Of a stretch of DNA of 64,000 nucleotides, positions 15,828-24,064 are shown one piece after another. The notes under the pieces were generated by a model that saw nothing but the letters and a program-made list of their open reading frames with translations, did no database searches and was not told the origin of the DNA. The stretch covers positions 23,009-87,008 of the forward strand of contig JBBDJG010000028.1 in the NCBI GenBank assembly GCA_040880005.1, read 5' to 3'. This DNA is from JBBDJG01 sp040880005 (GTDB lineage: Bacteria; Actinomycetota; Thermoleophilia; Solirubrobacterales; JBBDJG01). The translations under genes were made by a program, and so were the position numbers. How positions within the stretch are numbered: position 1 is the first letter of the stretch; each line of letters starts with the position of its first letter.

Positions 15828-18083
15828 ATGAGCGCTGTAGGAACGGACCGGGTCTCCGTCGAGATTGCAGGTACCGAGATCAGCTTAGAAACAGGCGCGC
15901 TCGCCAAGCAGGCCGGCGGAGCGGTGGTAATCACCGCCGGCGAGACGATGGTTCTTTGCACGGCCACCGCCGGGAACCTCAGAGACACAGACTTCCTGCC
16001 CTTGACGGTCGACGTGGAGGAGCGCATGTACGCGGCCGGCAAGATTCCCGGTGGCTTCTTCAAGCGTGAGGGGAGGCCTTCGGAGAAGGGCATCCTCACG
16101 GCTCGCATGATCGATCGCCCGGTTCGGCCGCTGTTCCCGAAGGGCTGGCGCTACGACACCCAGATCGTCGCGACGCCGATGTGCATCGACCACGTTCATC
16201 CCTACGACATCCTCGCGATGAACGGCGCCTCAGCGGCGCTGGCTCTGTCCGACGTGCCCGTATCGGTGCAGGTCGGCGCGGTGCGGGTCGGCAAGGTCGA
16301 CGGTAAGTTCATCGTGAACCCCGAAGAGGCCGACATCCCGGGGAGCGAGTTGGATCTGATCGTGGCTGGCACCGACGACGCGATCCTGATGGTCGAGGCC
16401 GGCGCCGACGAGGCGACCGAGGCCGAGATCCTCGACGCGCTCGACATCGCGCACGCCGAGATCAAGAAGCTGTGTCAAGCGCAGTGCGACCTGGCCGCCA
16501 AGGCCGGCAAGCCCAAGCGCGAGCACGACGAGCCGCAGATCGACGAACCGCTACTCGAGCAGATCGTCGCATCGCACGGCAGCACCCTCGAGCAAGCGAC
16601 GCAAGTCGAGGACAAGCTCGAGCGCCAGGAGGCCACGAAAGCAGTCGAGGAAGCGGTGCTCGCGCAATACGCGTCCGCCGACGGTGGCGAACCGGCCGAC
16701 CCCGAGCGTCGCCGGGATGTGCAGCGGGCGATCGACAAGCTCGAGAAGGACGTCATCCGTAGGCGCATCGCGGTGGACAAGAAGCGGCCCGACGGCCGTG
16801 CGGCAGCGGAGATTCGCGACGTGTCGTGCACGGTCAGCATCGCGCCGCGCACACACGGGTCGGCGGTGTTCACGCGCGGCCAGACACAGGCGTTCTCGGT
16901 CGCGACGCTCGGCACCAGCCGCGAGGAGCAGCGGCTCGACACGCTGGGCCTCGAGACGTCGAAGCGCTACATGCATCACTACAACTTCCCGCCGTTCTCG
17001 GTCGGTGAGGCCGGCTTCATGCGCGGGCCGAAGCGTCGTGATATCGGTCACGGTGCGCTGGCCGAGCGGGCGCTGCTGCCGATGATCCCGTCGGTCGAGG
17101 AGTTTCCCTACACGATTCGCGTCGTGTCCGACATCCTCGAGTCGAACGGATCCTCGTCGATGGCGTCGGTCTGTGGGTCGACGCTTTCGCTGATGGACGC
17201 GGGCGTCAAGATCCGCAAGCCGGTGGCAGGGATCGCGATGGGCCTGATCAAAGAGGGGGACGACTACATCATCCTCACGGATATCGCCGGCGTGGAAGAT
17301 CATCTCGGTGATATGGACTTCAAGATCGCAGGCACGGAGGAGGGCATCACGGCGCTGCAGATGGACATCAAGATCTCCGGAGTCACGTTCGAGATTCTCA
17401 AGAACGCGCTCGCGCAGGCACGCGACGCGCGCTTGGGGATCCTTGAGACGATGGCCTCCACGATTTCCGAGACGCGTGCCGAACTGAGCCCGCACGCGCC
17501 GCGAATCACGTCGATCCAGATCGACCCCGAGAAGATCGGCGCAGTGATCGGAAAGGGCGGCGAGACGATTCGCGCGCTGTGCGAACAGTACGAGGCGCAG
17601 ATCGACGTGGACGACGACGGCACCGTGCTCGTTTACGCGATCAACGGCGAGCTGGGCGATGCTTGCATCGAGGAGATCCGTCGCATGACCAAGGACGTGG
17701 AGGTCGGCGACGAGTTCACCGGCAAGGTCGTGAAGACGACGACCTTCGGAGCGTTCGTGGAGTTGACCAAGGGCACCGACGGGCTTCTGCACATCTCCAA
17801 CCTCGTCCCCGGCGGACGGGCGGAGTCGGTCGAGGCCGTCGTCAATCGCGGTGACGAGATCGCGGTGCGCGTCGTCGAGGTCGATCCTTCGCGTGGGCGT
17901 ATCGGCCTGCGACTTGCCGACGACCCCGAGGTCGAGGGCAAGACGGCCGAGGAGCTAGCCTCGATCGGCACGGGCAACGGCGGACCGCCCCGTGGCGGGC
18001 GAGACCGCGGTCGTGGCGGCGGCGGGCGCGACCGTGGCGGCCGAGACCGTGGTCGTGGCGGCCCGCGTCGCCGCGACGACTGA
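15828..18083 (+). CDS. pnp: Polyribonucleotide nucleotidyltransferase (PNPase)
   Basis: Phosphorolytic 3'-5' exoribonuclease of RNA decay. 751 residues from ATG 15828 with an AAAGGAAA ribosome-binding site. Two RNase PH domains (first with FFKREGRPSEKGILTARMIDRPVRPLFP), a helical linker, KH (IDPEKIGAVIGKGGETIRAL) and S1 domains (FTGKVVKTTTFGAFVEL). After the S1 domain comes a ~40-residue Gly/Arg/Asp-rich RGG-like tail, likely extra RNA contacts. Confidence 0.97.
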   Translation: MSAVGTDRVSVEIAGTEISLETGALAKQAGGAVVITAGETMVLCTATAGNLRDTDFLPLTVDVEERMYAAGKIPGGFFKREGRPSEKGILTARMIDRPVRPLFPKGWRYDTQIVATPMCIDHVHPYDILAMNGASAALALSDVPVSVQVGAVRVGKVDGKFIVNPEEADIPGSELDLIVAGTDDAILMVEAGADEATEAEILDALDIAHAEIKKLCQAQCDLAAKAGKPKREHDEPQIDEPLLEQIVASHGSTLEQATQVEDKLERQEATKAVEEAVLAQYASADGGEPADPERRRDVQRAIDKLEKDVIRRRIAVDKKRPDGRAAAEIRDVSCTVSIAPRTHGSAVFTRGQTQAFSVATLGTSREEQRLDTLGLETSKRYMHHYNFPPFSVGEAGFMRGPKRRDIGHGALAERALLPMIPSVEEFPYTIRVVSDILESNGSSSMASVCGSTLSLMDAGVKIRKPVAGIAMGLIKEGDDYIILTDIAGVEDHLGDMDFKIAGTEEGITALQMDIKISGVTFEILKNALAQARDARLGILETMASTISETRAELSPHAPRITSIQIDPEKIGAVIGKGGETIRALCEQYEAQIDVDDDGTVLVYAINGELGDACIEEIRRMTKDVEVGDEFTGKVVKTTTFGAFVELTKGTDGLLHISNLVPGGRAESVEAVVNRGDEIAVRVVEVDPSRGRIGLRLADDPEVEGKTAEELASIGTGNGGPPRGGRDRGRGGGGRDRGGRDRGRGGPRRRDD

Positions 18084-18088
18084 GCGCG

Positions 18089-19366
18089 GTGGCGCAGGAA
18101 CACCAGCTCACACAGCTCGATTCGGGCATTCGGGTGGTGACCGAGAAGATCACCTCGGTGCGGTCGGTCGCGCTCGGCTTTTGGGTACGCGTCGGATCGC
18201 GCGACGAGAGCCCGGCTCAGGCGGGTATCTCCCACTTCCTCGAGCACATGCTGTTCAAGGGAACGCCGGAGTTGAGCGCCGCTCAGATCGCTGAGACCTT
18301 CGACGGCTTCGGCGCGGAGCTGAACGCGGCAACCAGCAAGGAGACGACCGTCGTTTACGCGCACTTCCTCGACGAGCACCTGGAGCGCGCCTTCGAGGTC
18401 ATGTCGGACATGCTGCTGCGCTGCACCTACGCCGATCTGGAGTCCGAGCGCGAGGTCGTGCTGGAGGAGATCGCGATGTACGAGGACGAACCCCAGGACA
18501 AGGTTCACGACGTGCTATCGACGGCTGTCTTCGGCGACCACCCGCTCGGGCGCCCCGTGATCGGCCGCGGCGAGGTCGTGGGGGCGCTGACGGTGGACGA
18601 CGTGTCGAGCTACCACCACACGCGCTACGTGCCCGGATCGGTGGTCGTGGCTGCGGCGGGCAACCTCGAGCACGATCGGATCGTCGAGTTGGCGCAGCGC
18701 TGCCTCGCGATCGACGGTGGCGATGCTGCCGGGAGCCTCAACGGGGGAGTGCCCGGCGTGAGCGCGCGCCGGTCCTTCTACGCCAAGGACACCGAGCAGT
18801 ACCACATCTGCCTTGGCGGAATGGGAATCAAGCGCGACGACGATCGCCGCTACGCGCTGGCCCTGCTCGACGCGATCCTGGGTGGATCGTCGTCCTCGCG
18901 GCTGTTCCAGGAGGTGCGCGAGAAGCGCGGCCTCGCGTACTCGGTCTACTCCTGGGCGAGCCAGTACCTGGACTCGGGGCAGATCGGCATCTACGTGGGG
19001 ACGCGCGAGGACACGGTCGCCGAGGCGGTCGCGACGATCGCCACCGAGCTCGAGCGGATCCGCGAGCCGGTGCCGGCGCAGGAACTCGATCGAGCGCGCG
19101 AGCAGGTCAAGGGGAGGATGGCGCTATCGATGGAGTCGACCCGCGCGCGCATGACCAGGCTTGGGTCGAACGTGTTGCTCGGGCTCCCTCTGTTGTCGCT
19201 CGACGAGACCTTCGAACGGGTCGACGCCGTGACCGTCGACGACGTGGTGGCGCTGGCGACCGTGTTTTACGACAGCACGAAGATGTCGGCCGCTGCGGTG
19301 GGCCGGGACGAGGATCGCTTCCGATCGGCACTCGAGCCCATCAGCGCATCGCTGGCGGCGGTCTGA
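18089..19366 (+). CDS. M16-family zinc peptidase (pitrilysin/MPP-like)
   Basis: 425 residues, a single-chain M16B peptidase. The inverted zinc motif HFLEH is at 49-53, with the downstream Glu-rich helix EREVVLEEIAMYEDEPQDKVHD supplying the third ligand; the C-terminal half has the substrate-binding RLFQEVREKRGLAYSVYSW block. GTG at 18089, five bases after pnp, as in most actinobacteria. Substrate unknown. No signal peptide. The stop overlaps the dapB start (TGATG). Confidence 0.92.
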   Translation: MAQEHQLTQLDSGIRVVTEKITSVRSVALGFWVRVGSRDESPAQAGISHFLEHMLFKGTPELSAAQIAETFDGFGAELNAATSKETTVVYAHFLDEHLERAFEVMSDMLLRCTYADLESEREVVLEEIAMYEDEPQDKVHDVLSTAVFGDHPLGRPVIGRGEVVGALTVDDVSSYHHTRYVPGSVVVAAAGNLEHDRIVELAQRCLAIDGGDAAGSLNGGVPGVSARRSFYAKDTEQYHICLGGMGIKRDDDRRYALALLDAILGGSSSSRLFQEVREKRGLAYSVYSWASQYLDSGQIGIYVGTREDTVAEAVATIATELERIREPVPAQELDRAREQVKGRMALSMESTRARMTRLGSNVLLGLPLLSLDETFERVDAVTVDDVVALATVFYDSTKMSAAAVGRDEDRFRSALEPISASLAAV

Positions 19367-20064
19367 TGGCGGCGGGCACGTCGATCCGGGTCGTGGTCTC
19401 CGGAGCGGCCGGAAAGATGGGCGCGACGGTCTGCGCCGCCGTCGAGGGCGCGGACGACGTGGAGCTGGTCGCACGTGCCGACCCGGCGCTCGATGTCGAT
19501 CTGGCAACCGCAATCGCGGACGCCAAGCCGGACGTCGTGGTGGACTTCACGACGCCGGACGTGGTGTTCAACAATGCGCACCTTTGCCTGAGCAGCGGTG
19601 TCCACGCCGTCGTCGGCACCACCGGCCTCACCGCCGAGCAGCTCGCCGAGCTGAAGCAGCTTGCCTCGGGCGGGGATGCCAACTGCTTCATCGCGCCGAA
19701 CTTCGCGCTGGGCGCGGTGTTGATGATGCAGGCGGCCAAGCTGGCCGCGTCGCACATGGACGGCGTCGAGATCGTCGAGCTTCACCACGATCGCAAGCTC
19801 GACGCTCCCTCTGGAACTGCGAAGCGCACCGCCGAGCTGATCGGGCAGGCCGGCGGGCAGGCCGATGCGCCGATCCACTCGGTGCGGCTACCCGGGCTGG
19901 TCGCCCACCAGGAGGTCATATTTGGCGGTCAGGGCGAGACGCTGACGATTCGCCACGACTCGATCTCACGCGAGTCGTTCATGCCGGGAGTGCTGCTGGC
20001 CGTGCGCCGCGTTGCGAGCCTCGACGGCCTCGTCGTCGGGCTGGAGAACCTGCTGAACGATTAG
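19366..20064 (+). CDS. dapB: 4-Hydroxy-tetrahydrodipicolinate reductase
   Basis: Second enzyme of the lysine/diaminopimelate branch, NAD(P)H-dependent. 232 residues, slightly short. N-terminal dinucleotide motif VVSGAAGKMGATV, VDFTTPDVV, GTTGL, and the substrate site ELHHDRKLDAPSGTA. Feeds the same pathway as dapA (23.2 kb) and the dapF/dapL pair (36.6-38.6 kb). It is cut off from dapA by an accessory block. Confidence 0.95.
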   Translation: MAAGTSIRVVVSGAAGKMGATVCAAVEGADDVELVARADPALDVDLATAIADAKPDVVVDFTTPDVVFNNAHLCLSSGVHAVVGTTGLTAEQLAELKQLASGGDANCFIAPNFALGAVLMMQAAKLAASHMDGVEIVELHHDRKLDAPSGTAKRTAELIGQAGGQADAPIHSVRLPGLVAHQEVIFGGQGETLTIRHDSISRESFMPGVLLAVRRVASLDGLVVGLENLLND

Positions 20065-20105
20065 TGACGGCGCCGGGCTCCGAGTAGCGACCTCCTGCTC
20101 GTAAG

Positions 20106-20543
20106 TTAGGAGACGTCTGCTTCGTTCTCAGCCTCGAGTCGATCCGCGAACTGTCTCGGCGTTAGAACGGGCGGGTCCGAATCTTGCAGCTCCGTCAGAT
20201 GCCGGTCACCCGAGACAACGACGTGGGCGCGACCGGCGCGCGCAAGCGCGAACAGGTAGTCATCGCCGGGGTCCTCCGTGACAACTGGTCGTTCGGAGGG
20301 ATCCTCGATAAGCACTGAGCCAGCGGCGAGCGCGGCTATGTAGGCGGCGGCCCGGTCCTCGCTGGCTTGCGCGGCGAACTTCGGTCGAGTTAGGACCGTG
20401 GCGAGTTCCGAGATTAGCAACGGCGAGACAAGAAGTTCGAATGCACCGTTGCGCCAAGCGCGAACGATACGATCGGGTGCCGAGCCGCGAGGAGAGATGA
20501 ACGCGGAGATGAGGACGCCTGGATCGACGACGGCTCGCGTCAC
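20106..20543 (-). CDS. PIN-domain toxin
   Basis: 145 residues of the PIN_3-type 'toxin component, PIN family'. Acidic metal ligands expected for an RNase are present: Asp7 (AVVDPGVLISAF), Glu46 (LLISELATVL), Asp94/95 (EDPGDDYLFALA) and Asp113 (VVSGDRHL). Overlaps the upstream antitoxin gene by 4 bp, the normal type II toxin-antitoxin layout. Oriented against dapB. RNA target unknown. Confidence 0.88.
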   Translation of the reverse strand: MTRAVVDPGVLISAFISPRGSAPDRIVRAWRNGAFELLVSPLLISELATVLTRPKFAAQASEDRAAAYIAALAAGSVLIEDPSERPVVTEDPGDDYLFALARAGRAHVVVSGDRHLTELQDSDPPVLTPRQFADRLEAENEADVS

Positions 20544-20770
20544 CGGCGGCGGCGAGCTGAGTGAAGTTCCTCGTAAGCCAGCTCAAGCGCCTTTTCCTCG
20601 CTTAGCGTGCTGTGTCTCTGAGCTTCATCGAGCGCGGCGATCCCGAGGTAGACCCTGAGGGCGTCCTCGACCACCTCTGAGTCTCGCTTGTCCGAGCGGG
20701 CAGCCCGCACCTTCGCGGCCCGAGCCACTTCAGGGTCGAGGTATACGGTCACTTTGCGTTTCGCAGCCAT
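20540..20770 (-). CDS. Ribbon-helix-helix-type antitoxin
   Basis: 76 residues. The N-terminal part (KVTVYLDPEVARAAKVRAARSDKRDSEVVEDALRVYL) matches the ribbon-helix-helix antitoxin pattern; the C-terminal tail (LSEEKALELAYEELHSARRRR) should wrap the toxin. Expected to bind and repress its own promoter, which would lie in 20771-20840, a stretch that also holds a tRNA fragment and the palindrome TGACGTCA (20797-20804). Confidence 0.85.
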   Translation of the reverse strand: MAAKRKVTVYLDPEVARAAKVRAARSDKRDSEVVEDALRVYLGIAALDEAQRHSTLSEEKALELAYEELHSARRRR

Positions 20771-20814
20771 GGCGAGATCGTACCAGCATGACGCTATGAC
20801 GTCAAACGGTCACT

Positions 20815-20841
20815 GTGCTCTCCCAACTGAGCTATGCGCCC
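20815..20841 (-). tRNA. tRNA fragment (5' end and D-arm only)
   Basis: Read on the minus strand, the first 27 nt match the 5' acceptor strand, D-stem/loop (GCTC-AGTTGGGA-GAGC) and position 26 of an Ala/Val-type tRNA. The following sequence cannot form an anticodon or T arm, and no matching 3' acceptor (TGCGCCC) is found within 80 nt. A relic left by integration or deletion next to the toxin-antitoxin pair is likely; not a working tRNA gene. Confidence 0.6.
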
Positions 20842-20886
20842 TGAGTCTGGCCGCGGCTATCCGACATTTCAGCCTAGGATCACACG

Positions 20887-21465
20887 ATGCTGCGGTCGTC
20901 CTTGCGACAGCTTCCCCGGTTGAGACTGTTGGAGTGGAAGCTTGCGATCGTGCTGGCCGCAATCGTGGCGCTCCTCCTCTTTTGGCTGTTGCCGTGGCCT
21001 GTCGCACTGCTCGCCGCTCTTCCGGTCTTCGTGGTCGTCACGCTCATCTTTGTAGTCGCGCTGCTCGTCGTCGAACAGGTTCTCCGCACGCTCCTTAGCT
21101 TGCCGAACCGGCCGGTTGCCGACGACCGGGTCAAAGTCAAAGCGATCATCCAGGGCAAGGTCGCAGCCATGTTTGCCGGGCCATGGGAGGATCTGGACAC
21201 CTACGGCGATCAGGAGGAAACTGTCGCTCTGCCGTCCGGCCAAGAGCTTCGCGTCGTCTCAGCGGCATTTTGGGATATGGACGAGTGGGGTTCGGCCATG
21301 TGTATCCAGGTATCCGGGATCATCGGACGGGGGCTGCTGGAGTGGTCCTACGAGGTGTGGAATGAAAGAGGAGATCCCGACGATGACATTCCACCCCCGC
21401 CTCCAGGCCATCCGATATGGAAAGACCCTTCCTTCTGGCGATTGAACGCCGAATCGGATACGTAG
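20887..21465 (+). CDS. Hypothetical membrane protein
   Basis: 192 residues, not recognised. Two hydrophobic segments near the N-terminus (about 18-33 and 36-62, LAIVLAAIVALLLFWLLPW and ALLAALPVFVVVTLIFVVALLVV) are followed by a soluble domain of ~120 residues ending in a Pro-rich stretch (DDDIPPPPPGHP). Probably a small membrane-anchored cytoplasmic protein. It sits alone between a toxin-antitoxin pair and an amidase; a strong hairpin follows its stop. Confidence 0.65.
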   Translation: MLRSSLRQLPRLRLLEWKLAIVLAAIVALLLFWLLPWPVALLAALPVFVVVTLIFVVALLVVEQVLRTLLSLPNRPVADDRVKVKAIIQGKVAAMFAGPWEDLDTYGDQEETVALPSGQELRVVSAAFWDMDEWGSAMCIQVSGIIGRGLLEWSYEVWNERGDPDDDIPPPPPGHPIWKDPSFWRLNAESDT

Positions 21466-21469
21466 CGAT

Positions 21470-21496
21470 CGGGCAGAAAAGCGTCGTTTCTGCCCG
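21470..21496. terminator. Hairpin after the membrane-protein gene
   Basis: CGGGCAGAAA (21470-21479), loop AGCGTCG, TTTCTGCCCG (21487-21496): perfect 10-bp stem 4 bp after the stop codon, no T-tract. A terminator or transcript stabiliser. The remaining ~160 bp to the amidase stop shows short inverted repeats but no gene. Confidence 0.5.
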
Positions 21497-21657
21497 AATC
21501 CCGTCGCATCCGATGCAATCCGCGCATATCCGCGCCGACACCGAAACGGCGTGACCCCGCTTCCTGCTCGCTACGAGCGGGTTCGGCGGGCGCACTTGCT
21601 CTCGCTTGTCGAGCTGGGGCTCTCCCAACTCGAGCCAACCGGCCTGGACGCTCGAAC

Positions 21658-23094
21658 CTATGCGCCTGATACGGAGCCGGTACCGACGCCCACCGGCTTG
21701 ACCCAACCGCCGAAGGCCTGCTCGAGCTTGCTGGCGACCGCAAGCACCTCCATCTCGCGGTCGCGGCGGCCGACGACCTGCACGCCGATCGGCAGGCCCT
21801 CGGGCGAGGTCGCGATCGGAACCGCGGCTGCAGGCACGCCGGTCTGGTTGAAGTGGGTCGAAAAGCTCATCAGCTCGATCATCGGCACCTCGGTGCCGTT
21901 GACGTCCACGTTGTCGGCGCCGAGCGGGAACGCGGGACACGGCGAGATCGGGGCGATCGCGATCGGGTGCTCCGCCTGCCATGCGGCGAGTTGGCGCTCG
22001 ATCTCGCCTTCGAACAGCAATCGGCCGACGTAGCCTCCCAGCGATGTGTCGGCGTTGTCGACCAACGTGTCGAACATCACCTGCATCTGAGGTGAAAGCT
22101 CGTTGCGCCTGTCGCCTACGAGCGGTGCCAGGCCGGCCGTGATCTCGCCGAGCGCGGCTGCCCTGAACAGCTTACGCGCTTCGACCTGCAGCGGTGGGCG
22201 CTGCTCGACCACGTCGTGGCCGGCGTCGGCCAGCGCGCGGCCGGCCGCCTCGACCGCCTCTCGCACGGCCGGCTCGACATCGTTCACGCCGTCCTCCCAG
22301 TAAACGGCCACGCGCGCGCCGTCAACGTTGGCCGGGGCGAGCTCGTGCACGCCGCAGTCCGGATCGCGCACCTGATCGGGCCGCGCAAAGATCGGCAACA
22401 GAAGCTCGAGGTCCTCGACGTAGCGCGCCATCGGACCGATCACCGACCACTGCTGGACGGTCATCGGCTGCATGGGCGGAAAGTGTCCCGTCCGCGGGAC
22501 GACGAAACGACCCGGCTTGATGCCCACGCATCCGCAGAAGCTGGACGGCACGCGGATCGAGCCGCCGTAGTCGGAGCCGACGCCGAACGCGCTCATCCCC
22601 GCCACCAGCGCCGCTGCCTCGCCGCCCGAGGATCCGCCCGCGGTGCGGGTGAGATCGTGAGGATTGCCGGTCGCGCCATAGACGGCGTTGTTGGAGTCGT
22701 AGTGCAGCGCGAACTCGGGGATGTTGGTCTTGCCGAGCAGGATCGCGCCGGCCTCGCGCAGGCTGCGCACGACGACGGCATCCTCGGCAGAGACGTTGCC
22801 CTCGAAGATCTTCGACCCATCGTTGCAGGGCATCCCCGCGACTTCGATTGCCTCCTTGGCCGTGAAGGGCACCCCGTGCAGCGGACCGGTTGCGTCCCCG
22901 CGCTGGACGGCCTGCTCGGCGGCGCGGGCCTCCTCGCGCGCCTGCTCGAAGCGCGGCAGCACGACCGCGTTGATGTCCGGGTCGAGGGCCTCGATGCGCG
23001 CCACGTGGGCGTCGACCAGCTCGACCGGGCTGATTTCGCGCTCTCGCACGGCCCGGGCCATCTGCTTCGCTGATATCTCGGTGATCTCGCTCAG
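21658..23094 (-). CDS. Amidase signature-family hydrolase
   Basis: About 478 residues. Ser-cisSer-Lys catalytic set: the lysine in VPFTAKEAIEVAGMP, the Gly/Ser-rich GGSSGGEAAALVAG, and the nucleophile region GSDYGGSIRVPSSFCG. No Asn/Gln-specific GatA features or gatB/gatC neighbours, so a general amide hydrolase rather than GatA is likely. The start is uncertain: the conserved N-terminus (SEITEISAKQM) follows a CTG at 23094 with GAGGAG 5 nt upstream; ATG at 23061 or 23166 are alternatives, the last overlapping dapA. Confidence 0.85.
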   Translation of the reverse strand: MSEITEISAKQMARAVREREISPVELVDAHVARIEALDPDINAVVLPRFEQAREEARAAEQAVQRGDATGPLHGVPFTAKEAIEVAGMPCNDGSKIFEGNVSAEDAVVVRSLREAGAILLGKTNIPEFALHYDSNNAVYGATGNPHDLTRTAGGSSGGEAAALVAGMSAFGVGSDYGGSIRVPSSFCGCVGIKPGRFVVPRTGHFPPMQPMTVQQWSVIGPMARYVEDLELLLPIFARPDQVRDPDCGVHELAPANVDGARVAVYWEDGVNDVEPAVREAVEAAGRALADAGHDVVEQRPPLQVEARKLFRAAALGEITAGLAPLVGDRRNELSPQMQVMFDTLVDNADTSLGGYVGRLLFEGEIERQLAAWQAEHPIAIAPISPCPAFPLGADNVDVNGTEVPMIELMSFSTHFNQTGVPAAAVPIATSPEGLPIGVQVVGRRDREMEVLAVASKLEQAFGGWVKPVGVGTGSVSGA

Positions 23095-23149
23095 GTCGGC
23101 TCCTCTTCGGGTGCGGGGGAGAAAGCTAACCGCATTCCGGATGTGATGG

Positions 23150-23155
23150 GATAAT
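23150..23155 (+). promoter_or_regulatory. -10 box of dapA
   Basis: GATAAT ends 9 nt before the dapA ATG (23165). No convincing -35. It would give an almost leaderless mRNA, as at several other genes here. Confidence 0.4.
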
Positions 23156-23164
23156 CGAGCAAGC

Positions 23165-24064
23165 ATGACCACCGACAGCGGCCAGATAAGCGGCATCCTC
23201 ACGGCGATGGTCACCCCCTTCGGCCCCGGCGGGGAGGTCAACGAGGGCTCGCTGCGCCGTCTGGCGCGCCATCTGATCGAGCATGGATCGGACGGCCTGG
23301 TCGTCGCCGGGACGACGGGAGAGGCCTCCACGTTGGCCGACTCGGAGCACCTGCACACGATCGAGGTCGTGGTCGATGAGGTCGGGGGCGAGACCACGGT
23401 GATCGCCGGAACCGGCTCCAATGACACCGCGCATGCGATCCACCTGACCGAGCGGGCGAGCGCTCTCGGCGTCGATGGCGTTCTGGTCGTGACGCCCTAC
23501 TACAACAAGCCGTCTCGCCTCGGCCTGGTGGAGCACTTCACCGCCGTCGCTGCCGCGACCACCAAGCCGGTGGTGCTCTACAACATTCCCGGGCGCTGCG
23601 TGCTCAACCTCGACCCCGACCTGCTGGCCGAGCTGGGTGAGATCGCCAACGTCGTCGGGGTCAAGCAGGCGAACGCCGACATCGAGCAGGCGCGTCGCAT
23701 CGTCGAAGACACCAACCTCGCCCTGATCGCAGGCGATGACAGCTTGTTGCGGCCGTTCGCGGAAATCGGTGGGGCCGGCGGAATAACCGTGACCTCGCAT
23801 CTGTTTGGAGAGCAGATGCACGAGCTGTTCGAGGCCGCACGCGACGGCGATCTCGAGCGCGCGCGTGAGATCGACGAGCAGCTCGCTGACGCCTTCGAGA
23901 CGCTGTTCATGACCGCCAGCCCGACCCTGACGAAGGCCGCACTCAACCTGCTCGGCTTCGATGTCGGCGGGCTGCGGCTGCCGCTCGTGGAGGCAACGGA
24001 CGACGAGCGCGATACGGTTCGTGCGATGCTCGAGCGACACGGCCTCGCCGTTCAAACCGCATAG
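23165..24064 (+). CDS. dapA: 4-Hydroxy-tetrahydrodipicolinate synthase
   Basis: Condenses pyruvate and aspartate semialdehyde, first committed step to diaminopimelate and lysine. 299 residues, TIM barrel. Motifs: VAGTTGEASTL, VTPYYNKPS with the proton-shuttle Tyr, VVLYNIPGRC and the Schiff-base lysine in VVGVKQANADI. Its TAG stop overlaps the rnj GTG start by one base (TAGTG). Confidence 0.95.
   Translation: MTTDSGQISGILTAMVTPFGPGGEVNEGSLRRLARHLIEHGSDGLVVAGTTGEASTLADSEHLHTIEVVVDEVGGETTVIAGTGSNDTAHAIHLTERASALGVDGVLVVTPYYNKPSRLGLVEHFTAVAAATTKPVVLYNIPGRCVLNLDPDLLAELGEIANVVGVKQANADIEQARRIVEDTNLALIAGDDSLLRPFAEIGGAGGITVTSHLFGEQMHELFEAARDGDLERAREIDEQLADAFETLFMTASPTLTKAALNLLGFDVGGLRLPLVEATDDERDTVRAMLERHGLAVQTA

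Noticed and set aside
16551..17792. 413-codon minus-strand frame inside pnp
   Set aside because: Shadow of pnp; composition typical of antisense frames and no domain.
20766..20841. Complete tRNA gene
   Set aside because: No anticodon stem, T-arm or matching 3' acceptor; only the first 27 nt fit.
21540..21660. tRNA or small RNA with GTTCGAGC and GAGTTGGGAGAGC (minus strand)
   Set aside because: Pieces resemble tRNA arms but cannot be folded into a cloverleaf; no promoter. Could be a dispersed repeat, but no second copy is in the window.
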